Shown here one piece after another: positions 15,836 through 25,313 of a DNA stretch of 64,000 nt (its first letter is position 1; every line of letters begins with the position of its first letter). The notes under the pieces were generated by a model. It was not told where the DNA came from and did no database searches. It was given only the letters and a program-made list of their open reading frames with translations. The DNA is from Liminaster sp017519885 (lineage in GTDB: Bacteria; Bacteroidota; Bacteroidia; Bacteroidales; UBA3663), in contig JAFWRO010000036.1 of assembly GCA_017519885.1 (NCBI GenBank), positions 62,001 through 126,000 on the forward strand, written 5' to 3'. A program made the position numbers and the translations under genes.

Positions 15836-16399
15836 ATGAAATATCTTATCGTCGGCTTGGGCAACATCGGAGAAGAATATTGGGGCACGCGCCACAATAT
15901 CGGGTTCCGGGTGGTGAATGCCCTGGCTGCTGCGCACGATGCCCAATTCAAGGAGAGCCGCTACGGAGCGACCTGCGAATTCAGGGTGAAGAACCAGGTG
16001 CTGCTGGTGTTGAAGCCCAGCACCTACATGAACCTGAGCGGCAATGCCGTGCGCTACTGGATGCAACAGGAAGAGATCACGCTGGACCACGTGCTCATCG
16101 TCTGCGACGACATCGCCCTGCCCTTCGGCACACTGAGGATGCGCACCAAGGGTTCGGACGGAGGGCACAACGGACTGAAGGACATCATCGCCAAGTGCGG
16201 CGGGGCGAACTTCGCCCGTCTGCGTTTCGGCGTAGGAGGAGACTTCCCGAAGGGCGCACAGGTGGATTGGGTGCTCGGACATTTCCCTCCCGAAGAGGAA
16301 GAGAAGATGGGCGAACGCCTGGAGACGACCACCAAGTTCATCGAGGACTTCTGTCTGGCAGGTGCCGCCAATGCAATGAATCATTACAATGGCAAGTAA
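15836..16399 (+). CDS. pth: Peptidyl-tRNA hydrolase
   Basis: Pth frees tRNA from prematurely released peptidyl-tRNA. The 187 residues show the family signature: YLIVGLGNIGEEYWGTRHNIGF with the catalytic His, KPSTYMNLSG, the catalytic Asp in IVCDDIALPFG, and GSDGGHNGLKDI. It overlaps the next gene by 11 bp and heads a translation/tRNA operon (pth-hslR-cca-aroB). Confidence 0.96.
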   Translation: MKYLIVGLGNIGEEYWGTRHNIGFRVVNALAAAHDAQFKESRYGATCEFRVKNQVLLVLKPSTYMNLSGNAVRYWMQQEEITLDHVLIVCDDIALPFGTLRMRTKGSDGGHNGLKDIIAKCGGANFARLRFGVGGDFPKGAQVDWVLGHFPPEEEEKMGERLETTTKFIEDFCLAGAANAMNHYNGK

Positions 16400-16856
16400 C
16401 GAAGTTAGAATAGACAAGTGGCTCTGGGCAGTGCGTATCTTCAAGACACGCACCATTGCCTCGGATGCCATCAAGATGGGCCGCGTGACCATAGGCGGCC
16501 AGAAGGTGAAGCCTTCGCGCAACGTGAAGGTGGGAGAAGTGATCGACGTGAAGAAACCGCCTATCACATACTCGTTCAAGGTGCTGGCCTTGGCCGAAAA
16601 CCGCATGGGTGCGAAACTCGTGCCGGGCTTCATGGAGAACGTGACCCGCAAGGAACAGCTCGACCTGCTGGAGATGAACCGCATCTCGGGCTTCAGGGAC
16701 CGTGCCAAGGGCCTGGGCAGACCCACGAAGAAGGATCGCCGCGACATCGACGACTTCACCACGCCGCAGTATGTCGATGAATTCGACTTCAGCCTTGAGG
16801 ACCTTGAGGAACTCGATGCCGACGATTGGGCAGAGATCATGAACCCCGAGGGCTAA
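16389..16856 (+). CDS. hslR: S4-domain RNA-binding protein, Hsp15 family
   Basis: Hsp15 binds 50S subunits that carry stalled nascent chains and helps recycle them. The 155-residue product starts with the S4 domain (RIDKWLWAVRIFKTRTIASD, then GRVTIGGQKVKPSRNVKVG, residues 6-50), followed by a basic linker (GLGRPTKKDRRDIDDF) and an acidic tail (SLEDLEELDADDWAEI). It overlaps the end of pth by 11 bp, a close functional link since both deal with blocked peptidyl-tRNA. Confidence 0.87.
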   Translation: MASNEVRIDKWLWAVRIFKTRTIASDAIKMGRVTIGGQKVKPSRNVKVGEVIDVKKPPITYSFKVLALAENRMGAKLVPGFMENVTRKEQLDLLEMNRISGFRDRAKGLGRPTKKDRRDIDDFTTPQYVDEFDFSLEDLEELDADDWAEIMNPEG

Positions 16857-16880
16857 CTGCGTTAAACAGCAACAAAAGAA

Positions 16881-18404
16881 ATGTTTATTGAACAGACACG
16901 CGATACACTGATCTCGTATCTTGACAAGAAGGAGTACGAGGTGCGAGACATCGACCGCAAGCATATCAGCATCTTCAGGGTCATCGGGCAAGAAGCCGAC
17001 CGACTGGGGAGGGAATGCTACGTGATCGGTGGCTTTGTGCGTGACATCTTCCTCGGAATTGAATCGAAGGACATCGACTGCGTGACGGTGGGAAGCGGCA
17101 TCGAACTGGCAGAACACCTGACCAAGCGACTGGGCAGAAAGCACACACATCTGAGCACGTTCCGCAACTTCGGCACGGCACAGGTGAAGCACACCGAAAA
17201 GGACTTCAAGACGGGCGAAATCAAGGAACTGATGAACGTCGAATTCGTGGGTGCACGAAAGGAATCGTATCGCACCGACAGCCGCAAGCCCGTCGTGGAA
17301 GACGGCACCCTGCAGGACGACCAGAACCGTCGCGACCTGACGATCAACGACCTTGCCATCTGCCTCAATGCCGAGCACTACGGCGAACTGATTGACCCCT
17401 TCAATGGCCTGGATGACCTCAAGGAAGGGCTTTGCCGCACGCCACTCGATCCCGACATCACCTTTTCGGACGACCCGCTGCGCATGCTTCGAGCCATACG
17501 CTTTGCGTGCCGTTTCGACTTCAAGATAGTGCCCGAGACGTTCGAAGCCATTGCCCGCAACCGCGAACGCATCAAGATCATTTCGGGCGAACGCATCATC
17601 GAGGAACTGAACAAGATACAGATGTGCGAAAAGCCTTCGAAAGGCTGGTATCTGCTGCAGAAGTGCGGACTCCTGCAGATCATCTTCCCTGAACTTTCGG
17701 CCCTGGCAGGCATCGAAAGCCGCGAAGGACGCGGACACAAGGACAACTTCCTGCACACAATCACCGTGCTCGACAACGTATGCCGCATGGAACGCGAACA
17801 GGACAGGAAGCCCAACCTTTGGCTGCATTGGGCTGCCATCTTCCACGACCTGGGGAAATCGAAGGCCAAGCTCTACGACGAGAAGCTGGGATGGACCTTC
17901 CACAACCACGACTTCATCGGACAGCGCATGGTGCTGCCCATCATGCGTCGACTGAAACTGCCCCTCGGTGCCGAAATGAAATATGTGCAGAAACTCGTCG
18001 GGCTGCATATGCGTCCTATCCATCTTGCCGACGAAGGCATCACCGACTCTGCCATCCGACGCGTGATGTTCGAAGCCGGTGAAGACACCGACGACCTGAT
18101 GCTGCTCTGCGAAGCCGACATCACCTCGAAGATACCCGAGAAGGTCAAACGATTCCTCGATAACTTCAAGGTAGTGAGGCAGAAGATGCAGGAAATACAG
18201 GAAAAGGACGACTACCGCAACTGGACGCCGCCCATCGACGGCAACGAAATCATGGAACGCTATCACCTGCAGCCTTCGAAGGAAGTGGGAATCCTCCGCG
18301 AAGCACAAAAGAACGCCATCCTCGACGGAGAATGCGAGAATACCCGCGAAGCCGCCCTGGCTTTCCTTGATGCGAAGGCAAAAGAAATAGGTATCCTTTA
18401 TTAG
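16881..18404 (+). CDS. cca: CCA tRNA nucleotidyltransferase with HD domain
   Basis: The enzyme adds or repairs the 3'-CCA end of tRNA using CTP and ATP. The 507 residues comprise a class II nucleotidyltransferase head (YVIGGFVRDIFLGIESKDID, with the catalytic DxD in DIDCV), the flexible loop RRDLTINDLA, the RNA-binding neck (FSDDPLRMLRAIRFACRF), and a C-terminal HD-type phosphohydrolase domain (FHDLGKSKAK, FHNHDFIG). The HD part is common in bacterial CCA enzymes and may act on 2',3'-cyclic phosphates. The stop overlaps the GTG just before aroB, so the two are coupled. A poly(A) polymerase role is possible but less likely for this arrangement. Confidence 0.92.
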   Translation: MFIEQTRDTLISYLDKKEYEVRDIDRKHISIFRVIGQEADRLGRECYVIGGFVRDIFLGIESKDIDCVTVGSGIELAEHLTKRLGRKHTHLSTFRNFGTAQVKHTEKDFKTGEIKELMNVEFVGARKESYRTDSRKPVVEDGTLQDDQNRRDLTINDLAICLNAEHYGELIDPFNGLDDLKEGLCRTPLDPDITFSDDPLRMLRAIRFACRFDFKIVPETFEAIARNRERIKIISGERIIEELNKIQMCEKPSKGWYLLQKCGLLQIIFPELSALAGIESREGRGHKDNFLHTITVLDNVCRMEREQDRKPNLWLHWAAIFHDLGKSKAKLYDEKLGWTFHNHDFIGQRMVLPIMRRLKLPLGAEMKYVQKLVGLHMRPIHLADEGITDSAIRRVMFEAGEDTDDLMLLCEADITSKIPEKVKRFLDNFKVVRQKMQEIQEKDDYRNWTPPIDGNEIMERYHLQPSKEVGILREAQKNAILDGECENTREAALAFLDAKAKEIGILY

Positions 18405-18412
18405 TGAATATT

Positions 18413-19492
18413 ATGGAACAGCAAGTTCTTTTTACAAACGATATATGTGAAGCATTGAAAACCTTTACTTCAAAGATACTTCACGACCGTCTCTTTATCC
18501 TCTTCGATACGGAGACGCTACACTACTGTCTGCCGGTCATTACACCGTTCATGAACGAATATGACATGGCACATCCGAATCAGAAAATCGAAACCATCTT
18601 CATCGAGCATACCGACCAGGCAAAGACCATCGAGACGCTGACCGAAGTATGGCAGGCCCTTTCGGACCGACATGCCTCGCGTCATTCCCTCCTCATCAAT
18701 GTGGGAGGCGGCATGGTCACCGACCTTGGCGGATTTGCCGCAGCGACATTCAAGCGTGGCATCAAGTTCATCAACGTCGCCACTACCCTACTGGGTGCCG
18801 TCGATGCTGCCGTGGGTGGCAAGACGGGTGTGAACCTGGGTTCGCTGAAAAATGAGGTAGGAGCCTTCGCACCCGCCGATGCAGTACTGATCTCGACCAA
18901 GTTCTTCGAGACACTCGACCACGTGAATCTGCTCTCGGGTTATGCCGAAATGCTGAAACACGGACTGCTGAGCGACAAGCAGCATCTCAACGACCTACTC
19001 GACTACGACATCGAACATTGGGACACCGAGACGCTCCTCCCCCTGCTTCAAGCCAGCGTGCAAATCAAGCAGCAGGTGGTGCGACAGGATCCTTACGAGA
19101 AAGGTTTGCGCAAGGCCCTCAACCTGGGCCACACCTTCGGCCATGCCTTCGAGACATGGTGCATGCGCAACGGTCATCCCGTGCTGCATGGCTACGCCAT
19201 CGCCTGGGGACTGGTCTGCGAACTGATCATGAGCCATCAGCAGGTGGCATTCCCTTCGCAAACACTCTACGACATTGCGAACTTCGTGAAGGAGAACTAT
19301 GGCCCCCTTCGCATCACTTGCGACGACTATCCTGCCCTCTACGAACTTATGACGCACGACAAGAAGAACGAGGGCGAAGAAATCAACTTCACCCTGATGC
19401 GCAACGTGGGCGACCCTGCCTTGAACTACACAGCCAACAAGGAACAGATTGGCGCCACCCTCGACATCTATCGTGACCTGATGGGGATTTGA
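18413..19492 (+). CDS. aroB: 3-dehydroquinate synthase
   Basis: AroB converts DAHP to 3-dehydroquinate, step two of the shikimate pathway, with NAD+ and a divalent metal. The 359 residues contain the NAD loop VGGGMVTDLGGFAAATFKRG, TTLLGAVDAAVGGKTGVN, the metal-binding NLGHTFGHAFE and VLHGYAIAWGL. ATG 18413 (MEQQVLFTND) is preferred over GTG 18404, which overlaps the cca stop. aroE of the same pathway lies 8 kb away on the other strand. Confidence 0.95.
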   Translation: MEQQVLFTNDICEALKTFTSKILHDRLFILFDTETLHYCLPVITPFMNEYDMAHPNQKIETIFIEHTDQAKTIETLTEVWQALSDRHASRHSLLINVGGGMVTDLGGFAAATFKRGIKFINVATTLLGAVDAAVGGKTGVNLGSLKNEVGAFAPADAVLISTKFFETLDHVNLLSGYAEMLKHGLLSDKQHLNDLLDYDIEHWDTETLLPLLQASVQIKQQVVRQDPYEKGLRKALNLGHTFGHAFETWCMRNGHPVLHGYAIAWGLVCELIMSHQQVAFPSQTLYDIANFVKENYGPLRITCDDYPALYELMTHDKKNEGEEINFTLMRNVGDPALNYTANKEQIGATLDIYRDLMGI

Positions 19493-19500
19493 ACCATTTA

Positions 19501-19594
19501 CAATTGTAAATTAACAATTAATAATTAACAAATAACAATTATTGGTTGATAGTTAACAATTATTGGTTAATAGAAAAAAATTAAACAATTGGTA
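19501..19594. repeat. AT-rich dispersed repeat, copy 1
   Basis: The aroB-helicase spacer contains AATTAACAATTAATAATTAACAA and further TTAACAATTATTGGTTRATAG units. The 21-bp core also lies at about 41325, 45800 and 49825. Confidence 0.7.
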
Positions 19595-19607
19595 ATCAGT
19601 TGTTGAC

Positions 19608-21794
19608 ATGGAAAACCAGGAACTTGAAATGGCGTATAACTACGCACAATACACCCACCGAAACATCTTCCTCACAGGCAAAGCCGGAACGGGGAAGACC
19701 ACGTTTCTGCGCAGGTTGCAAAAGATGACCAAAAAGCGAATGATCATCCTGGCACCGACGGGTGTAGCAGCCATCAATGCAGGAGGAGTGACCATACACT
19801 CATTCTTCCAGCTGGCACCTGGTCTTTACCTACCAGGAAAGGATATTGCCGGACGCGAAAAGAAATCGAAATACTCCTATTCGAAGCACAAGATCAACAT
19901 CCTTCGCACACTCGACCTGCTCGTCATCGACGAGATTTCGATGGTTCGCTGTGACCTGCTTGACGCCATCGATGAAGTGCTGAGACGCTATCAGAACCGA
20001 TATGTGCCATTTGGAGGCGTGCAGTTGCTGATGATCGGCGACTTGCAGCAACTTGCCCCCGTGGCAAAGGAAGACGAATGGCAGATTCTGAAGGAGAATG
20101 GCTACACTTCGCCCTACTTCTTCGGAAGCCAGGCACTTAGGCAGACCAACTACACGACCATCGAACTGAAGCAGGTATTTCGTCAAGCCGACCAGGACTT
20201 CGTGGATCTACTTAATCAGGTGCGTGACAACAGGTTGACTCGCGAAACATTGGCAACACTCAATGCGCGTGTCATCCCGAATTTCCAGCCAAAGGACGAG
20301 GAGGGATACATCACCCTGACGACCCACAACTACCAGGCTGCCGACATCAACACGATGCGAATGATGCAGCTGCCGACCCAGCCTATTCAGTATAAAGCGG
20401 CTATCGAAGGCGAGTTCCCGGAAATGTCGTATCCCACCGACGTCGAACTGACATTGAAGATCGGCGCACAAGTGATGTTCTGCAAGAACGACCCGAATCA
20501 TCAGTATTACAATGGCAAAATCGGACGCGTAGTGAAATGCGATGCCGAACGTGTCTTTGTAGAATGCGGTCCCGACTCGATGGACCCCAATGCAGATGCT
20601 TCGGACGATGACTACAAGGTGATAGAGGTGACCAAACAGGAATGGACGAACACGAAATATTCGACCAACCCGAAGACCGGCACAATCACCGAAGAAGTGG
20701 TCGGCGTCTTCCAGCAGATTCCGTTGAAGACAGCCTGGGCCATCACTATTCACAAGAGCCAGGGCCTGACCTTCGACCATGCCATCATCCAGGCCGAACG
20801 CGCTTTCAGTCCCGGACAAGTGTATGTGGCCTTGTCGCGTTGCCGAACGCTCGAAGGAATGGTGCTGAGCCGACAAATCCCATCGAGTGCCATTACCGTG
20901 GATCCGCAGGTGATGGCATTCAACCAGTTCGTGGAGAGCAACCAGCCTACGGCAAAGCAACTGATTGACGACCGAAGGCAATGTGTGGAAGATATCTTGT
21001 TCCGCATCTTCGACTACAATCAACTTCTAACCCGACTCAACTACCTGCTTCGTCTGGCCGAAGAACATCTTTACAAGGCTTATCCGAACTACGTGAGAAA
21101 ACTCCGCTCGATACGCGACGAACTGGAAGGTGTGAGCGATGTGCAGAAGAAGGAAAGCCCGCTGCAAGTAGGTAAAATCTTCCAGGGCGTGATTCACCAG
21201 ATGATGCCCCTCACCGAGAACTTCGACGACAACAAAGCCTTGCAAGAACGTCTGAACAAGGGATTTGCGTGGTTCCTGAATCGCACGGTAGAGCTAATGC
21301 AGGACCTTGTGGATGACGGACTTCCCGACATCGACAACAAAACGACCGAGGAACAGATAGGCAGGGAATACGAGTTGCTTCAAAACGATTACAACCTGAA
21401 GGTTCAGATCTTCTCGAAATGCCTTGGAGGTTTCAGCCTCGACGTTTATTGGAATGCCAAGGCATTGGCTTCGATGAACCTCGATGCCCCAAAGTCTGCG
21501 AAGAAGAAGGCACCCAAAGAGAAAAAGAACAAGGTACCCGAGAAGGTCAAGATAGCCGCCAGCGACGACATCCTGAACCCGAAACTTTACGATGCCCTGC
21601 GCGAATGGCGCATAAAGAAAGCCTATCAGCTCAAGTTGCCGCAATACACCATCATGAACAACCTGACGATTCTGGCGCTCACCAACAATATGCCGGGCAA
21701 CGAGAAGGAACTACTCGCAATGCCAGGCATCGGCAAACGCACCCTCGAGGCATTCGGCAAAGAAATCCTTGAAATCATCGCACGATTCAAATAA
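19608..21794 (+). CDS. PIF1/RecD-like superfamily 1 helicase with C-terminal HRDC-like domain
   Basis: A predicted 5'-3' DNA helicase. The 728 residues begin with Walker A FLTGKAGTGKTTFLRRL (about 20-36), then APTGVAAINAGGVTIHSFF (motif Ia), LVIDEISMVR (DEIS, motif II), GDLQQLAPV (motif III) and the C-terminal motifs TIHKSQGLTFD and VALSRCR, which define the PIF1/RecD branch. A long charged linker with a Lys-rich stretch (about 625-645) leads to an HRDC-like domain (about 650-728: LREWRIKKAYQLKLPQYTI, MPGIGKRTLEAFGKEIL), which may bind DNA. This combination is common in Bacteroidetes. It is a single gene between two spacers. Confidence 0.88.
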   Translation: MENQELEMAYNYAQYTHRNIFLTGKAGTGKTTFLRRLQKMTKKRMIILAPTGVAAINAGGVTIHSFFQLAPGLYLPGKDIAGREKKSKYSYSKHKINILRTLDLLVIDEISMVRCDLLDAIDEVLRRYQNRYVPFGGVQLLMIGDLQQLAPVAKEDEWQILKENGYTSPYFFGSQALRQTNYTTIELKQVFRQADQDFVDLLNQVRDNRLTRETLATLNARVIPNFQPKDEEGYITLTTHNYQAADINTMRMMQLPTQPIQYKAAIEGEFPEMSYPTDVELTLKIGAQVMFCKNDPNHQYYNGKIGRVVKCDAERVFVECGPDSMDPNADASDDDYKVIEVTKQEWTNTKYSTNPKTGTITEEVVGVFQQIPLKTAWAITIHKSQGLTFDHAIIQAERAFSPGQVYVALSRCRTLEGMVLSRQIPSSAITVDPQVMAFNQFVESNQPTAKQLIDDRRQCVEDILFRIFDYNQLLTRLNYLLRLAEEHLYKAYPNYVRKLRSIRDELEGVSDVQKKESPLQVGKIFQGVIHQMMPLTENFDDNKALQERLNKGFAWFLNRTVELMQDLVDDGLPDIDNKTTEEQIGREYELLQNDYNLKVQIFSKCLGGFSLDVYWNAKALASMNLDAPKSAKKKAPKEKKNKVPEKVKIAASDDILNPKLYDALREWRIKKAYQLKLPQYTIMNNLTILALTNNMPGNEKELLAMPGIGKRTLEAFGKEILEIIARFK

Positions 21795-21828
21795 ATTCCT
21801 TTCGCACGATACATAAAATCAATAAAAT

Positions 21829-24042
21829 ATGAACAAGCAAAATCTTTTCATCATGACAGCAGTTGCAACCATTGCAATGGCAACTTCGTGCAACACGAAC
21901 AAAGAGACTCAGTCGGACAACGGTCCCATCGTCGGCAAGACTGAGATTGTAGCCAATCGGATGACTCCCGAACTCCTGCAGGAACTCGGCAAGATCAGCG
22001 ATTTGCAGGCTTCACCCGATAGCACCAAGGTGCTCTATGGTGTAGGTTACACCAGCGTGAAGGAGGACAAGTCGAACCGCGAACTCTTTGTACTCGACGT
22101 AACCAAGGAGAATGCCGAACCCGTGCAGATCACCCACACTGCCAAGTCGGAACAGAACGCCGTGTGGAGCAAGGATGGCTCGAAGATCTACTTCCTGAGC
22201 AGCGAGAGCGGCTCGATGCAGATGTGGCAAATGAACGCCGATGGCACAGCACGCAAGCAGATTTCGGACCTTGACAAGGACATCGAAGGCTTTGTGCTCA
22301 GTCCCAACCAGGACCAGGTACTCGTGATTCTTCCACTCGACATTCCACGCATTGACTCGACCTTGTTCGAAGGCCTCGACAAGACAACGGGACGTCTTTG
22401 GGACGATATGAACTATCGTCATTGGGACGACTTCGTGAACAACTGCCCACATCCTTTCATTGCACCTTTCGACGAGAATGGCTTGCGCAAGGAAGCAATG
22501 ATTGACATTATGGAAGGCGAACCATACGAATGCCCGATGCGGCCTTTCGGTGGCATCGAGAGTTTCGCCTGGAATCCCCAGGGAACGCAGATCGTCTATG
22601 CCACCCGCAAGGAAGTAGGCACACGATATGCCTTCTCAACCCGTTCGTCGCTCTATCTTTACGACATCGTCACTGGTCAGACTTTCGACCTGCATCCCGG
22701 CGATCATGGCTACGACACGTGTCCGACCTTCTCACCCGATGGCAAACTCCTCGCCTTCCAGGCAATGGCACGCAATGGCTATGAGAGTGACAAGAACGCA
22801 CTTTTGGTCATGAACCTCGATGGGTTCCCGATGGGAAATGATGGCGACTGGACCAAGGTGAACGATTATGCAGGCAAGTTCAAGGACCTTACTGCAAATT
22901 ACGACAACAACTGCGAGGCATATGTCTGGGCTCCCGACGGCAAGACCTTGACCTTCGTAAGTTACAGTTATGGCACAGCGCAAGTGTTCAATGTCAATCT
23001 CGATGGTGAAGTTTGCCGCATCAGCGACAATTCGGACCACGACTTCGGCGCTGTGGCTTATGTAGGCGACAAGCTGCTGACACTGCGTCACGACTGGCAT
23101 CAGCCCAATGAAATATTCCTGCTGAAGGAGGGTGTCGCCACTCAACTCACTCACGAGAACGATGCCCTTCTTGCTCAACTTGGCGACATGGGACGCATTG
23201 AGAAGCGTTGGATGAAGTGCACCAATGGCGACTCGATGCTCGTATGGATTGCTTATCCTGCAGGCTTCGACGAGGCCATTGCCAAAAACCCGAAACTCAA
23301 AGTTCCCACCCTCCTCTATTGCCAAGGTGGCCCCGAAAGTGCTGTGAGCCAGTTCTGGAGCACTCGCTGGAACATTGCCATCATGCAGGCCAATGGATAT
23401 GCCATCGTGCTGCCCAATCGTCATGGCGTCCCAGGCTTCGGACAGAAGTTCAACGAGCAGATTGCAGGTGATTTTGCTGGTCAGTGCATGCGTGACTATT
23501 TCACAGCCATCGACAATATTGCAAAGACCGAATCGTGGTGCGACGCCGATCGTCTCGGTGCCGTAGGTGCTTCGTTCGGTGGTTATTCGGTCTATTGGCT
23601 TGCAGGACATCATCAGATGCGCTTCAAGTGCTTCATTGCACATTGCGGCATCTTCAACTGCGAGTCGATGTACGGTGAGACCGAAGAGATGTGGTTTGCC
23701 GATTGGGATTACGGCGGATCATACTTCGGACAAACCGGATTGCAGGAAGGTCTTTGCCATACACCCAAACGCGGCAATGGTGGAGTGAATGCCTGCTATA
23801 CCGATTCTCCACACAAGTCGATTACGAAATGGGACACCCCAATCCTCGTGATCCACAACGAGCATGACTACCGCATTCCCGTTACACAAGGTATGCAAGC
23901 CTTCAACCTTGCCCGTATGCGTGGAATTCCTGCCGAGTTCCTTTACTTCCCCAACGAGAGCCACTGGGTACTCCATCCGCAGAATGCCGTACTTTGGCAG
24001 CGCGTTTACTTCAACTGGCTCGACAAGTGGCTCAAGAAATAA
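21829..24042 (+). CDS. S9 family (DPP-like prolyl oligopeptidase) lipoprotein
   Basis: The protein is expected to release dipeptides or short peptides in the periplasm. The 737 residues start with a lipoprotein signal (lipobox MATSC, Cys about 21), then a WD-like beta-propeller (about 50-470, repeated SPDGK/WSKDGSKIYF blades), then an alpha/beta hydrolase domain. The catalytic triad is visible: Ser in GASFGGYS, Asp in HNEHDYRIP, His in NESHWVL. Order and spacing are those of Porphyromonas-type DPP5 and related S9 enzymes, which process peptide nutrients. The exact cleavage preference is not derivable. Confidence 0.88.
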   Translation: MNKQNLFIMTAVATIAMATSCNTNKETQSDNGPIVGKTEIVANRMTPELLQELGKISDLQASPDSTKVLYGVGYTSVKEDKSNRELFVLDVTKENAEPVQITHTAKSEQNAVWSKDGSKIYFLSSESGSMQMWQMNADGTARKQISDLDKDIEGFVLSPNQDQVLVILPLDIPRIDSTLFEGLDKTTGRLWDDMNYRHWDDFVNNCPHPFIAPFDENGLRKEAMIDIMEGEPYECPMRPFGGIESFAWNPQGTQIVYATRKEVGTRYAFSTRSSLYLYDIVTGQTFDLHPGDHGYDTCPTFSPDGKLLAFQAMARNGYESDKNALLVMNLDGFPMGNDGDWTKVNDYAGKFKDLTANYDNNCEAYVWAPDGKTLTFVSYSYGTAQVFNVNLDGEVCRISDNSDHDFGAVAYVGDKLLTLRHDWHQPNEIFLLKEGVATQLTHENDALLAQLGDMGRIEKRWMKCTNGDSMLVWIAYPAGFDEAIAKNPKLKVPTLLYCQGGPESAVSQFWSTRWNIAIMQANGYAIVLPNRHGVPGFGQKFNEQIAGDFAGQCMRDYFTAIDNIAKTESWCDADRLGAVGASFGGYSVYWLAGHHQMRFKCFIAHCGIFNCESMYGETEEMWFADWDYGGSYFGQTGLQEGLCHTPKRGNGGVNACYTDSPHKSITKWDTPILVIHNEHDYRIPVTQGMQAFNLARMRGIPAEFLYFPNESHWVLHPQNAVLWQRVYFNWLDKWLKK

Positions 24043-24061
24043 GGGTTAAGAAAGGTTGCTT

Positions 24062-24097
24062 CCTTCGGTGCGCGCGAGCAGAGCTCGGAGCGAAAGG
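24062..24097. repeat. REP-like hairpin, copy 2 (inverted)
   Basis: CCTTCG pairs with CGAAAGG around a centre CGAGC-AGA-GCTCG. The reverse complement of 24052-24098 matches 6563-6611 at all but a few bases. It lies in the 63-bp spacer before the MoxR gene. Confidence 0.65.
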
Positions 24098-24105
24098 TTC
24101 TTAAT

Positions 24106-25257
24106 ATGATAACAATCGATACAAGAAAATTACTGCATATCCTTGAAGTGACCCCCGCCACGCATAACATTATGCTGGTGGGGCGTCATGGTATTGGCAA
24201 GTCGGAAATACTGACCGAATATTACCAACAGAAAGGTATGAGGGTCGTTCCGCTTTTCCTGGGACAGATGTCTGACCCAGGCGACCTGATTGGTCTTCCC
24301 ACCAAGACGGGCGAGCGAACCACTTTCCTGCCGCCCTATTGGTTCCCTATTGACGGCAAACCTATCGTCCTGTTTCTTGACGAATTGAATCGAGCACGTC
24401 CGGAAATCCTGCAGACGGTGATGGACCTTGCTCTCAATCGCCGATTGGCCGGACACGAGTTGCCAAAAGGTAGCCGCATCATCTCGGCAGTCAACGAAGG
24501 AGACGAATACCAGCTCACGCACCTCGATCCATCTTTGGTGAGCCGTTTCAATGTATATCAGTTCTGCCCCACCGTGCAGGAATGGCTGCTTTGGGCACAA
24601 CAGAAACATCTGGATCAGCGCGTTATCGACTTTATCTCGAACGAACCCACGTTGCTCGACAGCGTTCCCGAATGGAAGGAAGGAGAAGATACGGGACTTG
24701 AGAAATACCCCGATCGTCGTGCCTGGCGACGTGTGAGTGATGTGCTGCAAGATTCTGGACCCGATGGTACAATTCGTCCAAGACGTAACATTGGAGAGGA
24801 TGACCTCGATATGATTGCCGGCATCGTCGGCGCACAAGCTGCAAGTCGATTCTTCGCATTCTCCCAAGGCAACCAGATGCTGACAGGAGCACAGGTATTG
24901 AATGATTGTGATGCTTGTGAGGCCAAACTTCGCAGCTATCGACTGCATCAGTTGGCAATCATCAACGAAAGCATCTTCCAGCACCTCGAAGTCACATATC
25001 CCGACGCATCAAAACTGTTGGCCTATTCCACAGTTTCGATGGAAAACAATTCCTCGATGGAAGTTGTTCAATTGCAGCGTTATGCCAGCAATCTGCAGCG
25101 TTACTACCAGCTCCTCGAGAACATGGAGCAAAAGGAAGCGATTGCACATTTGGCAAATCTTTTCGAGAGTGGCAGTTATCAGGAAGCAATCCTTTTCATC
25201 TCAACATTCTGCCCCGAGATATATCAGAAACTGACTGACTTCATCGCAAGCCTCTAA
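24106..25257 (+). CDS. MoxR-like AAA+ ATPase
   Basis: MoxR ATPases act as chaperones that remodel partner proteins, typically together with a von Willebrand A (VWA) protein encoded next door. The 383 residues have Walker A VGRHGIGKS (26-33), Walker B VLFLDELNRA (88-97), sensor 1 in ISAVNEGD, and an arginine-rich segment LVSRFNVY. The C-terminal 170 residues are helical and unrelated to known enzyme domains. The immediate neighbours, each 50-60 bp away behind a 9-bp-period repeat, are the VWA protein and an unknown gene, so the three probably work together. The client is unknown. Confidence 0.88.
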   Translation: MITIDTRKLLHILEVTPATHNIMLVGRHGIGKSEILTEYYQQKGMRVVPLFLGQMSDPGDLIGLPTKTGERTTFLPPYWFPIDGKPIVLFLDELNRARPEILQTVMDLALNRRLAGHELPKGSRIISAVNEGDEYQLTHLDPSLVSRFNVYQFCPTVQEWLLWAQQKHLDQRVIDFISNEPTLLDSVPEWKEGEDTGLEKYPDRRAWRRVSDVLQDSGPDGTIRPRRNIGEDDLDMIAGIVGAQAASRFFAFSQGNQMLTGAQVLNDCDACEAKLRSYRLHQLAIINESIFQHLEVTYPDASKLLAYSTVSMENNSSMEVVQLQRYASNLQRYYQLLENMEQKEAIAHLANLFESGSYQEAILFISTFCPEIYQKLTDFIASL

Positions 25258-25313
25258 GAGGGTTAAGAAAGGTTAAGAAGGGTTAAGAGGGGTTCGAAAG
25301 GTAAAGAGAAGCA
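25258..25313. repeat. 9-bp-period repeat tract before the VWA gene
   Basis: Units GGTTAAGAA / GGTTCGAAA fill the whole spacer between the MoxR and VWA genes. Confidence 0.7.

Noticed and set aside
16338..18308. 656-codon minus-strand open frame opposite hslR and cca
   Set aside because: Both plus-strand genes have clear family motifs; the opposite frame has none.
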